Assembly: GCF_031626875.1 (NCBI RefSeq)
Contig: NZ_JANDMF010000005.1
Location: 1 to 64,000, forward strand
Origin: Clostridium sp031626875
Lineage (GTDB): Bacteria; Bacillota; Clostridia; Clostridiales; Clostridiaceae
Direction: 5' to 3'
DNA length: 64,000 bases
The stretch's first letter is position 1, and every line of letters starts with the position of its first letter. This document shows positions 16,826 to 26,100 of this stretch, in pieces. A program made the translations under genes and the position numbers. The notes below the pieces were generated by a model. It was not told the DNA's origin. It ran no database searches and worked only from the letters and a program-made list of their open reading frames with translations.

Positions 16826-17799
16826 GAAATTATCTCTTTTTCTATTTCTTTAATTATTTGACTATTCGCTTCTTCAATGGACACTCCACTTACCTTAAGA
16901 CCTGAAGCCTTTACATGTCCACCGCCTCCAAATACTTCAGCTATTCTTCTAACATCCACATCATTTTTAGATCTTAAACTTGCTTTAACTCCATCTTCCA
17001 CTTCTTTTGTAACCACTGCAACTTCAACACCTTCAATATTTAAAGCCATATTTATTATATCTGATGTATCTATATTACTCATTCCAAAAGATTCAAGTGT
17101 TTCTTTAGATAAAGATATAAATGACACTTTATCATCTACTAAAAGCTTTAAATCACTTAAAGCTTCTCCTATTAATTTAACTTTATTAAATGGTTTATTT
17201 CCAAAAAGTTCATTATGAATTTTATCATTTCTAACTCCTGAATTTATTAAATCTCCAGCTATATCAAAAGTTCTTTTGGTTACATTTGAATGTCTAAAAG
17301 CTCCAGTATCAGTAACTAATGAGGTATATAGACATGAACCAATTCTCTCTAGTACTCCACTTTTACCACTAAATTCAAATTTAAATTCCTTAAGAAGTAA
17401 ATATACTATTTCAGCAGTAGCTGCTGCATTTGAATCTATAAAATTATATTTACCATAACTATCATTTGAAATATGATGGTCTATGTTCATAATAGCACCT
17501 TCATATCTATCTAAGTCTGCACAAATTCTTTCCACATTTCCACAATCTAAAACTATAACTAAATCTGTCCCTTCAATTGGTTCATTAGTTTCTCCATCAA
17601 TTTCATTTCCTAAAGGAAGGAAAGAGAGGTTATCTGGAATAACTTCTCTTGATATTATATAAACCTCTTTTCCTATCTCTTTAAGCCCATTTAAAAGTCC
17701 TAAAGTACTCCCAATGGCATCTCCATCTGGAGATGTATGAAATGTTAAACCAATCTTATTCGACTCTAATATAATTTTTGATAATTCTCTAAGAGTCAT
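16822..17799 (-). CDS. nrnA: DHH/DHHA1 phosphoesterase, NrnA-like oligoribonuclease
   Basis: NrnA-type enzymes degrade short RNAs (nanoRNAs) and often dephosphorylate pAp to AMP; many also hydrolyse pApA. The 325-residue product has the N-terminal motif HTSPDGDAIGS (21-31), the DHH motif at 107-109 and the DHHA1 glycine-rich GGGGHVKASG near the C-terminus. It lies between rbfA and truB, as in many clostridia. The exact substrate cannot be read from sequence. Its SD is modest (GGGAG at longer spacing). Confidence 0.93.
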   Translation of the reverse strand: MTLRELSKIILESNKIGLTFHTSPDGDAIGSTLGLLNGLKEIGKEVYIISREVIPDNLSFLPLGNEIDGETNEPIEGTDLVIVLDCGNVERICADLDRYEGAIMNIDHHISNDSYGKYNFIDSNAAATAEIVYLLLKEFKFEFSGKSGVLERIGSCLYTSLVTDTGAFRHSNVTKRTFDIAGDLINSGVRNDKIHNELFGNKPFNKVKLIGEALSDLKLLVDDKVSFISLSKETLESFGMSNIDTSDIINMALNIEGVEVAVVTKEVEDGVKASLRSKNDVDVRRIAEVFGGGGHVKASGLKVSGVSIEEANSQIIKEIEKEIIS

Positions 17800-17804
17800 C
17801 CTAA

Positions 17805-18155
17805 TTATCTCCCTTTAGTCTTCTCTAATAAACTCTCTATCTTCATTCCATAGTCTATAGAGTCATCAAGTTCAAATAAAATTTGTGGGCTATGTCTTAA
17901 ATTTATTCTTTGTGCTATCTCATGTCTAACAAAACCTGCTGCACTTTTAAGTGCTTCTAGGTTGCTACTTTTTTCTTCTGAATCCTTTGCAAAAATACTT
18001 ACATATACTTTTGCATATCTTAAATCCTTTGTCACTTTAACTGCAGTTACCGAAATCATAGCAGTTAATCTAACATCTTTTATTTCATTACGAATTAAAT
18101 TACTTATTTCTCTTTTAACTTCTTCGTTTATTCTTCCACCTCTGTAGTTAGGCAT
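17805..18155 (-). CDS. rbfA: 30S ribosome-binding factor A
   Basis: RbfA is a KH-fold assembly factor that acts late in 30S maturation and in cold adaptation. The 116-residue product shows RINEEVKREISNLI, a central TKDLRYAKVYVSIF strand and a C-terminal LRHSPQILFELDDSIDYG, all family-typical. The codons just before the start read AUG UAA AUG on the mRNA; the first AUG is too close to GAGGTG to be used, so 18155 is chosen. It lies 13 bp after infB. Confidence 0.97.
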   Translation of the reverse strand: MPNYRGGRINEEVKREISNLIRNEIKDVRLTAMISVTAVKVTKDLRYAKVYVSIFAKDSEEKSSNLEALKSAAGFVRHEIAQRINLRHSPQILFELDDSIDYGMKIESLLEKTKGR

Positions 18156-18168
18156 TTACATCACCTCT

Positions 18169-20241
18169 CTAAAGCTCTTTTCTCTTAATTGCTTCAATTT
18201 CGAAAGATTCAATTATGTCTCCTTCTTTTAAGTCATTGAACTTCTCAATGCTTAATCCACATTCATATCCTGCAGCAGCTTCCTTAACATCGTCCTTAAA
18301 TCTTTTTAATGATGCTAATTTTCCTTCTAGAATTACTATTCCATCTCTTATAACTCTAGCTTCTGAGTTCCTTTTTACTTTACCATCAAGAATATAGCAT
18401 CCAGCAATTGTTCCAACATTTGATATCTTGTAAGTTTCTCTTACTTCTGCCTTACCTAATATAACTTCTTTATATTCTGGCTCAAGCATTCCTATCATAG
18501 CAGATTTAACATCATCAATTGCATCATAGATTATTCTATATGTTTTTATATCTACTCCATCTCTGTCAGCTGCTATTGTAGCATTGCTATCAGGTCTAAC
18601 ATTAAATCCTATAACAATAGCATTTGATGCTGTTGCAAGAGTCGTATCAGTTTCTGTTATAGCTCCTACTCCACTATGAATAACTCTAACTTTAACATCA
18701 TCAGTAGATAACTTTTCAAGTGATTGTCTTATTGCTTCTGAAGACCCTTGAACATCTGCCTTAACAATAATTGCAAGTTCCTTAACTGTACCTTCTTTAA
18801 TTTGATTATATAAATCTTCTAATGAAACTCTATGGAAATTATCACTTTTAATTTTATCTTTTCTACTTTCTGCAGCTGCTCTTGCAGTTTTTTCATCACT
18901 AACTTCATTAAACCTATCTCCAGCCGCTGGAACTTCTGATAACCCAAGAACTTCTACAGGAATTGAAGGCCCTGCTGATTTAATCTTCTTACCCTCATCA
19001 TCAAACATAGCTCTTATTCTACCATATGTTGTACCTACTAAAATTGAATCACCAACTCTTAAAGTACCACTTTGAACAAGTAATGATGCTACTGAACCTC
19101 TTCCCTTATCAAGTTTTGCTTCAATAACTGTTCCTTTTGCTTTCCTATCAGGGTTAGCTTTTAATTCCAACATTTCTGCTGTTAAAAGAACCATCTCTAA
19201 TAATTGATCTATGTTTTCACCAGCCTTAGCTGAAACTGGTACACAAATTGTATCTCCACCCCAGTCTTCTGAAACCAATCCATATTCAGTTAATTCTTGT
19301 TTAACCTTATCAATGTTAGCGTTTGGTCTATCAATCTTATTTATTGCTACAACCATAGGAACTCCAGCTGCTTTACAATGACTTATAGCTTCCTTTGTTT
19401 GAGGCATTATTCCATCATCAGCTGCAACAACTAATATAACAACATCTGTAATTTGTGCTCCTCTAGCTCTCATAGCTGTAAACGCTTCATGTCCTGGTGT
19501 ATCTAAAAATGTAATCTTTTCTCCCTTTACATTAACTGTATAAGCACCAATATGTTGTGTTATACCACCAGCTTCAGTATCAGTAACCTTTGCTTTTCTT
19601 ATTGCATCAAGCAATGACGTCTTACCATGATCAACATGACCCATAACAGTTATTATTGGTGGTCTCTTTACAAGGTTTTCTTCTTTATCAGTTCCTAAAT
19701 TTAGAGACTCAAGTTCTGATGTTTCTTCCTTCTTTTCACACATTATTTCATACTTTTCACAAACTTTTTCAGCTGTTTCATAATCAATTTCTTGGTTCAT
19801 AGCAGCCATAACTCCTATAAACATCAATGTCTTAATAACATCTGCATAAGGTTTTTTAAGCATATCAGCAAGTTCTTTTACTGTTATAGTTTCACCTATC
19901 TCTAAAATAGTATTCTCTGCAAACTCTTGTTCAGCTCTAGCCTTTTCCTCTGCAATTTGTTTTTTAGTTTTCTTCTTCTTTTTATTACCTTTATTTAGTT
20001 CTTCTGCTAAAGCATCTTCATATTCATCTACCAAACTCTTCTTTTCTCCGTTTTCTTCCACTGACATTTCTTTTCCACTTTTGCCAGTTAATAATTCTTT
20101 TATTAATGCTGCATCTTCGTCTTCTATTACACTCATATGATTTTTAACTTCTACACTAAATTCCTGCATTAATAACTCAATCAATTCCTTTGAACTTATA
20201 TTCAACTCTTTTGCTAATTCATACACTCTAATTTTTGACAT
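18169..20241 (-). CDS. infB: Translation initiation factor IF-2
   Basis: IF-2 is the GTPase that recruits fMet-tRNA to the 30S subunit and promotes subunit joining. The 690-residue product is short for the family. It has a small N-terminal IF2_N domain (about 1-52), a lysine-rich linker, a second IF2_N domain (about 117-170), the G domain with GHVDHGKT (201-208), DTPGHEAF and NKID, then domains II, III and IV (C2 binds fMet). It is a central gene of the nusA operon. The SD GGGGGTGA lies just before the ATG. Confidence 0.99.
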   Translation of the reverse strand: MSKIRVYELAKELNISSKELIELLMQEFSVEVKNHMSVIEDEDAALIKELLTGKSGKEMSVEENGEKKSLVDEYEDALAEELNKGNKKKKKTKKQIAEEKARAEQEFAENTILEIGETITVKELADMLKKPYADVIKTLMFIGVMAAMNQEIDYETAEKVCEKYEIMCEKKEETSELESLNLGTDKEENLVKRPPIITVMGHVDHGKTSLLDAIRKAKVTDTEAGGITQHIGAYTVNVKGEKITFLDTPGHEAFTAMRARGAQITDVVILVVAADDGIMPQTKEAISHCKAAGVPMVVAINKIDRPNANIDKVKQELTEYGLVSEDWGGDTICVPVSAKAGENIDQLLEMVLLTAEMLELKANPDRKAKGTVIEAKLDKGRGSVASLLVQSGTLRVGDSILVGTTYGRIRAMFDDEGKKIKSAGPSIPVEVLGLSEVPAAGDRFNEVSDEKTARAAAESRKDKIKSDNFHRVSLEDLYNQIKEGTVKELAIIVKADVQGSSEAIRQSLEKLSTDDVKVRVIHSGVGAITETDTTLATASNAIVIGFNVRPDSNATIAADRDGVDIKTYRIIYDAIDDVKSAMIGMLEPEYKEVILGKAEVRETYKISNVGTIAGCYILDGKVKRNSEARVIRDGIVILEGKLASLKRFKDDVKEAAAGYECGLSIEKFNDLKEGDIIESFEIEAIKRKEL

Positions 20242-20256
20242 AAAGTCACCCCCGTA

Positions 20257-20571
20257 TTAATTCATATATTTTTCCTCCTCATAAAGAGCTAATAGCTTTT
20301 TTGCCATATTCTCATCAGTTAAAGCTATAATCTTAATTTCTGGTCTTCCTATAGCCTCTCCTAACTCCTCTTTTGAGAAATTTTCAATATATGGTATATT
20401 ATTTATTTGACAATGATTTTTAAACTTTCTTTTCGAAGAATCTGATGCGTCATTAGAGATTATAAACAGATATAATTTTCTTCTATTTCTCTCTTCATTA
20501 CACTTACTATATCCTTCTAAGATATTCCTTGATCTTTTAGCTAATCCTAGAAAATTAAAAAACTTATTCAT
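20257..20571 (-). CDS. ylxQ: YlxQ, ribosomal L7Ae-like RNA-binding protein
   Basis: This 104-residue protein belongs to the L7Ae/L30e/S12e/Gadd45 fold and corresponds to B. subtilis YlxQ (RplGA), a kink-turn-binding protein of uncertain duty on the ribosome. The sequence shows FLGLAKRSRNILEG and LFIISNDASDSSKRKF. The start overlaps the ylxR 3' end by 8 bp. It lies between ylxR and infB in the conserved order. Confidence 0.93.
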   Translation of the reverse strand: MNKFFNFLGLAKRSRNILEGYSKCNEERNRRKLYLFIISNDASDSSKRKFKNHCQINNIPYIENFSKEELGEAIGRPEIKIIALTDENMAKKLLALYEEEKYMN

Positions 20572-20830
20572 TTTGTATTTCTTCCTTTAGCCTATTATAT
20601 ATTATTTCATCTATAGAAACATCTAAGTTTCTACTAAGTCTCTTAGTTTTAACAGCTTTCTCAAGACATTCAGCACTTTTACAAACATATGCTCCTCTAC
20701 CTGACTTCTTACCTGTTAAATCTACACTTACTTCACCTTCTGGACTCTTAACAACTCTTATAAGTTCTTTTTTAGGTTTCATTTCCATGCAGCCTGTGCA
20801 CATTCTTAAAGGAATTTTTTTTACTTTCAT
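20564..20830 (-). CDS. ylxR: YlxR (DUF448) RNA-binding protein
   Basis: YlxR is a small basic protein of the nusA-infB operon. A structure suggests RNA binding, and roles in rnpB expression (as RnpM) and in glucose-responsive regulation have been proposed in B. subtilis. The 88-residue product contains RMCTGC with paired cysteines, the signature GRGAYVC, and a basic C-terminal half (KTKRLSRNL). An AGGAGG-like SD precedes the ATG. It lies 11 bp after nusA. Confidence 0.95.
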   Translation of the reverse strand: MKVKKIPLRMCTGCMEMKPKKELIRVVKSPEGEVSVDLTGKKSGRGAYVCKSAECLEKAVKTKRLSRNLDVSIDEIIYNRLKEEIQNE

Positions 20831-20841
20831 AAAAATCCTCC

Positions 20842-21933
20842 CTATTCTTCTACATCTGAAATAGTATCTTGCTTTGATTCTTCTAATACTTCTAATTGAC
20901 TCTTGCTTTTAATATCTATTTTCCAACTTGTTAACTTTGCTGCAAGTCTTACATTTTGTCCTTCCTTACCAATAGCTAATGATAATTGATTATCATCTAC
21001 AACTACTTTTGCAGTTTTATCATCTTCATTTACAGCTACACTTAAAACTTTTGCCGGACTTAATGAATTTGCAATAAACTCTTCAGGTGATTTGCTCCAT
21101 TTAATTATATCAATTTTTTCATTTTTTAATTCAGAAACTATTTTTTGAACTCTTACACCTTTAGGTCCAACACATGCTCCCATTGGATCAACAGCTTCAT
21201 CATTAGAGTATACAGCTAGCTTACTTCTTGAGCCTGCTTCTCTAGAAATACTCTTAATTTCAACAACTCCATTGTATATCTCTGGAACTTCAAGTTCAAA
21301 CAATCTCTTTACAAGTCCTGGATGTGTTCTTGACACATGTATTAATGCACCTTTTGATCCATTCTTAACTTCAACAATATATAACTTTAATTTTTCATTA
21401 AAGTTATACTGTTCATTTGGCATTTGTTCATTTGGTCCAATAACCCCTTCAAGTTTGCCAAGATTAACAAATACATTCCCTTTATCTTTTCTAAGGATTG
21501 TTCCAGTAATTATATCATATTCCATCTCTTTATATTCATTATATACGATATTTCTTTCTGCTTCTTTCATCCTTTGTGTTACAACTTGCTTTGCAAGTTG
21601 TGCAGCTACTCTTCCAAAATTTCTTGGGGTTACCTCTAATTCAACTATATCATCAACTTCATATCTTGGGCTAATTTCTTTAGCATCTTCAAGAGAAATT
21701 TCTGTTACATCATCATATACCTCATCACAAACAACTTTTTGTGAATAAACATTAATTTCTCCAGATTCTCTATCGATACTAACTCTAACATTTTGAGCAG
21801 ATGTATTTGGATTTGCATAATTTTTCTTATAAGCTGCAACCATAGCATCTTCTATTGTTGTGAATATTAAGTCTTCACTAATCCCCTTTTCTTTAACAAT
21901 TTCTTTTAGAGCACCTATAAACTCTTCGTTCAT
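20842..21933 (-). CDS. nusA: Transcription termination/antitermination factor NusA
   Basis: NusA binds RNA polymerase and promotes pausing, intrinsic termination and antitermination. The 363-residue product has an N-terminal polymerase-binding domain (1-125), an S1 domain (about 130-200) and two KH domains (about 200-345, with GACVGPKGVRVQKIV and AIGKEGQNVRLAAKL). It lacks the acidic repeats of E. coli NusA, as usual for Firmicutes. The ATG at 21933 follows AAGGAGG; an in-frame start at 21963 would add ten residues. Its operon leader carries two tandem terminators (22492-22550), consistent with autoregulation. Confidence 0.98.
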   Translation of the reverse strand: MNEEFIGALKEIVKEKGISEDLIFTTIEDAMVAAYKKNYANPNTSAQNVRVSIDRESGEINVYSQKVVCDEVYDDVTEISLEDAKEISPRYEVDDIVELEVTPRNFGRVAAQLAKQVVTQRMKEAERNIVYNEYKEMEYDIITGTILRKDKGNVFVNLGKLEGVIGPNEQMPNEQYNFNEKLKLYIVEVKNGSKGALIHVSRTHPGLVKRLFELEVPEIYNGVVEIKSISREAGSRSKLAVYSNDEAVDPMGACVGPKGVRVQKIVSELKNEKIDIIKWSKSPEEFIANSLSPAKVLSVAVNEDDKTAKVVVDDNQLSLAIGKEGQNVRLAAKLTSWKIDIKSKSQLEVLEESKQDTISDVEE

Positions 21934-21949
21934 TTTTATATCCTCCTTG

Positions 21950-22408
21950 TTATATTTCCCCATCTAAGTTTGCATTTTTTATTTTATTTTTAGGTATTGT
22001 TAATTCCTCTTCACCTTTTACAACTATAGATTCTTCATTAATATCTTCTAAAACACCCTTAATGCTTTTCTTACCATCTATTGAACCTGTAAATTTAATT
22101 AACACTTCTTTTCCAATATATCTTTTAAAATGATTATCAGTATATAATCCCCTATTTAATCCAGGTGATGAAACTTCTAAATAATATGCATCTGGTACAG
22201 GATCCTCCACATCTAGCATATCACTAACCCTTCTTGACAAAGCCTCACAATCTGTAAGAGAAATGCCTTCTGGTTTATCTATATATATCCTTAAGTAAAA
22301 ATCTCCATTTTCTTTCACATATTCAATATAATACAACTCATAATTCAATTCATCAGCAATAGGTTTTACTAAAGCTTGAATTTTTTCTATCAAGGCATCG
22401 TTTTTCAT
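21950..22408 (-). CDS. rimP: Ribosome maturation factor RimP
   Basis: RimP assists early 30S subunit assembly. The 152-residue product has the N-terminal alpha/beta domain (YELYYIEYVKENG, LRIYIDKPEGISLTDCE) and a C-terminal SH3-like barrel, with the family motif YYLEVSSPGLNRGL. It is the first gene of the nusA-infB operon, 16 bp before nusA. The mRNA before the start reads GGAGG UU AUG UAA AUG; the second AUG (22408) has proper SD spacing and the first is an immediate start-stop. Confidence 0.97.
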   Translation of the reverse strand: MKNDALIEKIQALVKPIADELNYELYYIEYVKENGDFYLRIYIDKPEGISLTDCEALSRRVSDMLDVEDPVPDAYYLEVSSPGLNRGLYTDNHFKRYIGKEVLIKFTGSIDGKKSIKGVLEDINEESIVVKGEEELTIPKNKIKNANLDGEI

Positions 22409-22491
22409 TTACATAACCTCCTTTTCAATATTCAATTTTATTCTAGATTATTATTCCCAAATTCAATAACTAATATATTTAAACTAATCAA

Positions 22492-22518
22492 AAACGCAAC
22501 TATTAAGTAGTTGCGTTT
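22492..22518 (-). terminator. Terminator hairpin 2 in the rimP-nusA leader
   Basis: AAACGCAACTA (22492-22502) pairs perfectly with TAGTTGCGTTT (22508-22518) around a 5-nt loop. TTTTTGATT ends the minus-strand copy. It lies downstream of a candidate promoter at 22589-22617, so it may be an attenuator rather than only the ispG terminator. Confidence 0.8.
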
Positions 22519-22529
22519 CAAATAGAAAA

Positions 22530-22550
22530 AGTGGGTCTTAACTTCCCACT
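22530..22550 (-). terminator. Terminator hairpin 1 in the rimP-nusA leader
   Basis: AGTGGG (22530-22535) pairs with CCCACT (22545-22550) around a 9-nt loop, and TTTTTC follows on the minus strand. Together with the hairpin at 22492-22518 it forms two terminators 11 bp apart. Confidence 0.7.
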
Positions 22551-22588
22551 CGAAAATTCTAGATATTTGAGATAATCTTCTATGTATA

Positions 22589-22617
22589 AGGATATCACAT
22601 ATACAATAATAATACAA
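22589..22617 (-). promoter_or_regulatory. Candidate promoter of the rimP-nusA-infB operon
   Basis: Minus strand: TTGTAT (22612-22617), a 17-bp spacer and TATCCT (22589-22594) with an upstream TGA giving an extended -10. The -10 is imperfect. If correct, both terminator hairpins lie within the first 100 nt of the transcript. Confidence 0.45.
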
Positions 22618-22705
22618 GTATTAGTAAAAAATAATGTTTTTTAAGCAAGAAAAGAGAGAGTTACAAAAAACGAATTTTATGACACCACTCCCTTTAATCA
22701 ACATT

Positions 22706-23755
22706 TTATAACAAATCAATTTCTTTCATTAATTCAGAAATTAATTCATCTTCTTTAACTTTTTTTATTATTTGACCTTTTTTAAATATTAAACCTTCTC
22801 CTTTTCCACCAGCTATACCAATGTCAGCTTCCCTAGCTTCTCCTGGACCATTTACAACACAACCCATTACTGCAACTTTAATATCTTTATTAATATTTTC
22901 GAGTTTTTTTTCAACAGCATTTGCAATACCAATAAGATCAATTTGAGTTCTTCCACAAGTAGGACAGGATACAAATTCTAGTCCACCCTTTCTAAGCCCT
23001 AATGCTCTAAGAATTTCCTTTGCAACTTTTATTTCTTCAACAGGATCACTAGTTAATGACACCCTTATAGTGTCCCCTATTCCTTCTGCAAGCAAAGTAC
23101 CTATCCCAACACTTGATTTTATTGTCCCTTTCTCTTTAGTACCTGATTCAGTTACCCCTAAATGAAGTGGATAATCACATTTTTCACTCATTAACCTGTA
23201 AGCTTCTATCATCATTTTTACATCTGAAGATTTAATAGAGATTACTATATCATAAAAATCTAATTCTTCTAATATTTTTACATGTCTTAATGCACTTTCA
23301 ACCAATCCTTTAGCTGTAGGTTTACCATCTCTTTCTAAAATATCTTTTTCTAAAGAGCCTGAATTAACACCTACTCTAATAGGAATTTTCTTTTCTTTTG
23401 CTTTTTCTGCAACTAATTTTACTCTCTCTTTATCTCCAATATTTCCTGGATTTATTCTTAATGCTGAAACACCATTTTCTATAGACTTTAAAGCTAATCT
23501 ATAATCAAAATGAATATCCGCAACTACTGGTATAGGTGATTCTTTTGTAATTTGTTTTAAAGCTTCAGCTGCTTCCATATCTAAAACTGCACATCTTATA
23601 ATTTGACACCCTGCATTGTATAAAGCTCTTATTTGCTTTAATGTTTCTTCTACATTTCTTGTATCTGTATTTGTCATAGATTGAATTATTATTTCAGATT
23701 TTCCTCCTAAATCAACATCTCCAACCTTCACCATTTTAGTATTTTTTCTCTCCAT
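22706..23755 (-). CDS. ispG: 4-hydroxy-3-methylbut-2-enyl diphosphate synthase (flavodoxin)
   Basis: IspG (GcpE) is the [4Fe-4S] enzyme that makes HMBPP in the methylerythritol phosphate (MEP) isoprenoid pathway. The 349-residue product has the TIM-barrel start (IQSMTNTDTRNVEETL) and cluster cysteines in VSCPTCGRTQ and VMGCVVNGPGEARE. The ATG at 23755 is chosen; the GTG at 23764 is part of the SD AGAGGTG. It is the last gene of a run with dxr and rseP, and dxr supplies its pathway. It sits 11 bp after rseP. Confidence 0.97.
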   Translation of the reverse strand: MERKNTKMVKVGDVDLGGKSEIIIQSMTNTDTRNVEETLKQIRALYNAGCQIIRCAVLDMEAAEALKQITKESPIPVVADIHFDYRLALKSIENGVSALRINPGNIGDKERVKLVAEKAKEKKIPIRVGVNSGSLEKDILERDGKPTAKGLVESALRHVKILEELDFYDIVISIKSSDVKMMIEAYRLMSEKCDYPLHLGVTESGTKEKGTIKSSVGIGTLLAEGIGDTIRVSLTSDPVEEIKVAKEILRALGLRKGGLEFVSCPTCGRTQIDLIGIANAVEKKLENINKDIKVAVMGCVVNGPGEAREADIGIAGGKGEGLIFKKGQIIKKVKEDELISELMKEIDLL

Positions 23756-23766
23756 CCTATTCACCT

Positions 23767-24906
23767 CTACCCATTAATTGGAAATAATATATCTTTTATT
23801 GTTACTATTAACATTAATCCTACCAAGAAAATTACACCTATTGTATTTAATGCATTTACAATCTTATCTGGAACTTTTCTTCTAGTTATTAATTCAATCA
23901 ATAATAATATACAATTTCCCCCATCAAGCACTGGAAGTGGTAACAAATTAAATATACCAACTCCAATTGACATGATTGCTACTACATTTATAACATTCCA
24001 TATTCCTGCTTTAGCTGCATCTGACACTATCTGAGTCATACTAACTATTCCGCCAACATCTGTCTTAAAACTTCCTTTTCCTGTTACAAGTCTTGATATA
24101 GACCTATAATTTTGTGTTATTAAACTAGTAGTTTCATTAGTAGAATGTTTAATTATTTGCATTAAACTTGGATTCTCTACATGATCAAACCCTATCCCTA
24201 ATAAAAAGCTTCCATCTTCTTTACTAAACTTAGGCTTTAGGGTAGTTTCCATCATTTGCCCATTTCTCTCATATTGTATGGTCATTGGATTACCTTCTGA
24301 ATTGCTATATTTCTCTAAAATACTTTTTCTAATATTTTCTTTTTCATCTTCACCTTTATCTTTAGCTTGATCATCAATTTCTGATTTAATATCACGTATA
24401 ATTGGAGATTCTACATATGACATCTCTAATGTAATATCTTGAGTTGTATAAACTTTATGTCCATTAACACTTGTAATTTTATCTCCTGGCTGAATTCCTG
24501 CTTCCATTGCAGGACTACTATCTACTATTTTATTTAAACTTGTTTCTGAATATCCAAATGTAGTATATATACTACCAAATAAAGCTATAGCTAAAACTAT
24601 ATTCATAAAAGATCCTGCTATAGTTATACTTAATCTTTGCAAAGGACTTTTAGATATATACTTTCTTTCTATATCTTCTGTTTCCTCTTCATCTTCTATC
24701 ATTCCATACATCTCTACATACCCACCTACAGGTAATAGTGATATTGTATATTCTGTTTCCTTCCCTTTATGAGTTAAAATCTTAGGTCCAAATCCTATAG
24801 AAAAGGTTAGTACTTTTACCCCATTAACTTTAGCCATAATAAAATGACCAAGTTCATGAATTAAAATTATTGCTCCTATTCCTAGAATTGCAAATACATA
24901 ATTCAA
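23767..24906 (-). CDS. rseP: RIP zinc metalloprotease RseP/RasP
   Basis: This is a site-2 intramembrane protease that cuts membrane-embedded anti-sigma factors and leftover signal peptides. The 379-residue product has an N-terminal membrane helix with HELGH (residues 17-21), a PDZ domain (about 125-160, AGIQPGDKITSVNG), a charged linker insert near residues 175-200, and a C-terminal membrane region with LLPLPVLDGG. The start is TTG at 24906, with GGAGG 7 nt upstream; the nearby ATG is out of frame. It lies between dxr and ispG, its usual place. Confidence 0.96.
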   Translation of the reverse strand: MNYVFAILGIGAIILIHELGHFIMAKVNGVKVLTFSIGFGPKILTHKGKETEYTISLLPVGGYVEMYGMIEDEEETEDIERKYISKSPLQRLSITIAGSFMNIVLAIALFGSIYTTFGYSETSLNKIVDSSPAMEAGIQPGDKITSVNGHKVYTTQDITLEMSYVESPIIRDIKSEIDDQAKDKGEDEKENIRKSILEKYSNSEGNPMTIQYERNGQMMETTLKPKFSKEDGSFLLGIGFDHVENPSLMQIIKHSTNETTSLITQNYRSISRLVTGKGSFKTDVGGIVSMTQIVSDAAKAGIWNVINVVAIMSIGVGIFNLLPLPVLDGGNCILLLIELITRRKVPDKIVNALNTIGVIFLVGLMLIVTIKDILFPING

Positions 24907-24917
24907 ACTTCTTCCTC

Positions 24918-26078
24918 CTATCTATTCTTTTCTAACACATATTTTCTTACTTCACAATCAATTTCTATTATATTATCAATTGTAAGTTCTTTCTCCATTT
25001 TATCTTCAAATGCCTTCATCGTATCCTCAATTATATCAGCAATATCTAAGAATTTTATTTTTCTATCTAAAAACAGAGCGACTGCTACTTCATTAGCTCC
25101 ATTTAAGACAGTTGGCATCAAGCCTCCTCTTTTTCCTGCATCAAAAGCTAATTTTAAACATTTAAATGTCTCCATATCTGGTTTTTCAAAAGTTAGATTT
25201 GAAATTTCATAAAAATCTATTCCATCTGCTATTTTTTCTTTTCTTTTTGGATAATTAATAGCATATTGTATTGGAAGTCTCATATCTGGTGCTCCGATTT
25301 GAGCAATAATACTTGCATCCTTATATTCCACCATAGAATGAATAATACTTTGAGGATGAACTAAAACTTGAATTTTATCATATTCACAATCAAATAACCA
25401 ATGAGCTTCTATCACTTCAAGCCCTTTATTCATAAGAGTTGCTGAATCTATCGTTATTTTACTTCCCATATTCCAATTAGGATGATTTAACGCTTCTTCA
25501 AGAGTTGTATTTTCAAGATATTCTCTTGTCTTCCCTCTAAACGGACCACCTGAAGCTGTTAATATAATCTTTTTCAAATCCTCTAATTTATTTCCTTGCA
25601 AAGCTTGAAAAATCGCTCCATGCTCTGAATCAACTGGAAGTATTTTAACTCCTTCTTCTTTAGCCTTTTTCATAACAACTTCACCTGCTACTACTAACGT
25701 TTCTTTATTAGCTAAAGCTATATCTTTCTTAGCCTCTATAGCTGCTATCGTAGGTTTTAAACCTATCATACCAACAACTGATGTCACTACTATGTCAACT
25801 TCATCTAAAGTGGAAACTTTTATAAGACCTTCCATCCCACCATAGACTTCCACATTAAATTTATTTTTCAAACAAAATTCTTTAATTTCTTTTGCACTTT
25901 TTTCATTCATCATTCCTATACAATTAGGTTTAAACTCTCTTATTATTTCTTTAATTTTTTCTGTTGATGAATTAGCTGTAACACCTACAAGTTTAAAATC
26001 ATCTTTTGAGTTTCTTAAAACATCAAGGGTTTGAGTTCCTATAGAACCAGTTGCACCTAAAATTGAAATTCCCTTCAT
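24918..26078 (-). CDS. dxr: 1-deoxy-D-xylulose 5-phosphate reductoisomerase
   Basis: Dxr (IspC) converts 1-deoxy-D-xylulose 5-phosphate to MEP using NADPH. The 386-residue product begins with the nucleotide-binding motif LGATGSIGTQTLDVLR. It has the metal-binding segment VDSEHGAIFQALQG near residue 150 and GGPFRGKTREYLEN near residue 185. An AGGAGG SD precedes the ATG. It works with IspG, encoded two genes downstream, while UppS and CdsA upstream use isoprenoid or lipid precursors. Confidence 0.98.
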   Translation of the reverse strand: MKGISILGATGSIGTQTLDVLRNSKDDFKLVGVTANSSTEKIKEIIREFKPNCIGMMNEKSAKEIKEFCLKNKFNVEVYGGMEGLIKVSTLDEVDIVVTSVVGMIGLKPTIAAIEAKKDIALANKETLVVAGEVVMKKAKEEGVKILPVDSEHGAIFQALQGNKLEDLKKIILTASGGPFRGKTREYLENTTLEEALNHPNWNMGSKITIDSATLMNKGLEVIEAHWLFDCEYDKIQVLVHPQSIIHSMVEYKDASIIAQIGAPDMRLPIQYAINYPKRKEKIADGIDFYEISNLTFEKPDMETFKCLKLAFDAGKRGGLMPTVLNGANEVAVALFLDRKIKFLDIADIIEDTMKAFEDKMEKELTIDNIIEIDCEVRKYVLEKNR

Positions 26079-26100
26079 AACCTTTCCTCCTAATAGTAAC

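Noticed and set aside
21272..21748. 158-codon plus-strand open frame inside nusA
   Set aside because: It is antisense to conserved NusA S1/KH coding sequence, with no SD or family match.
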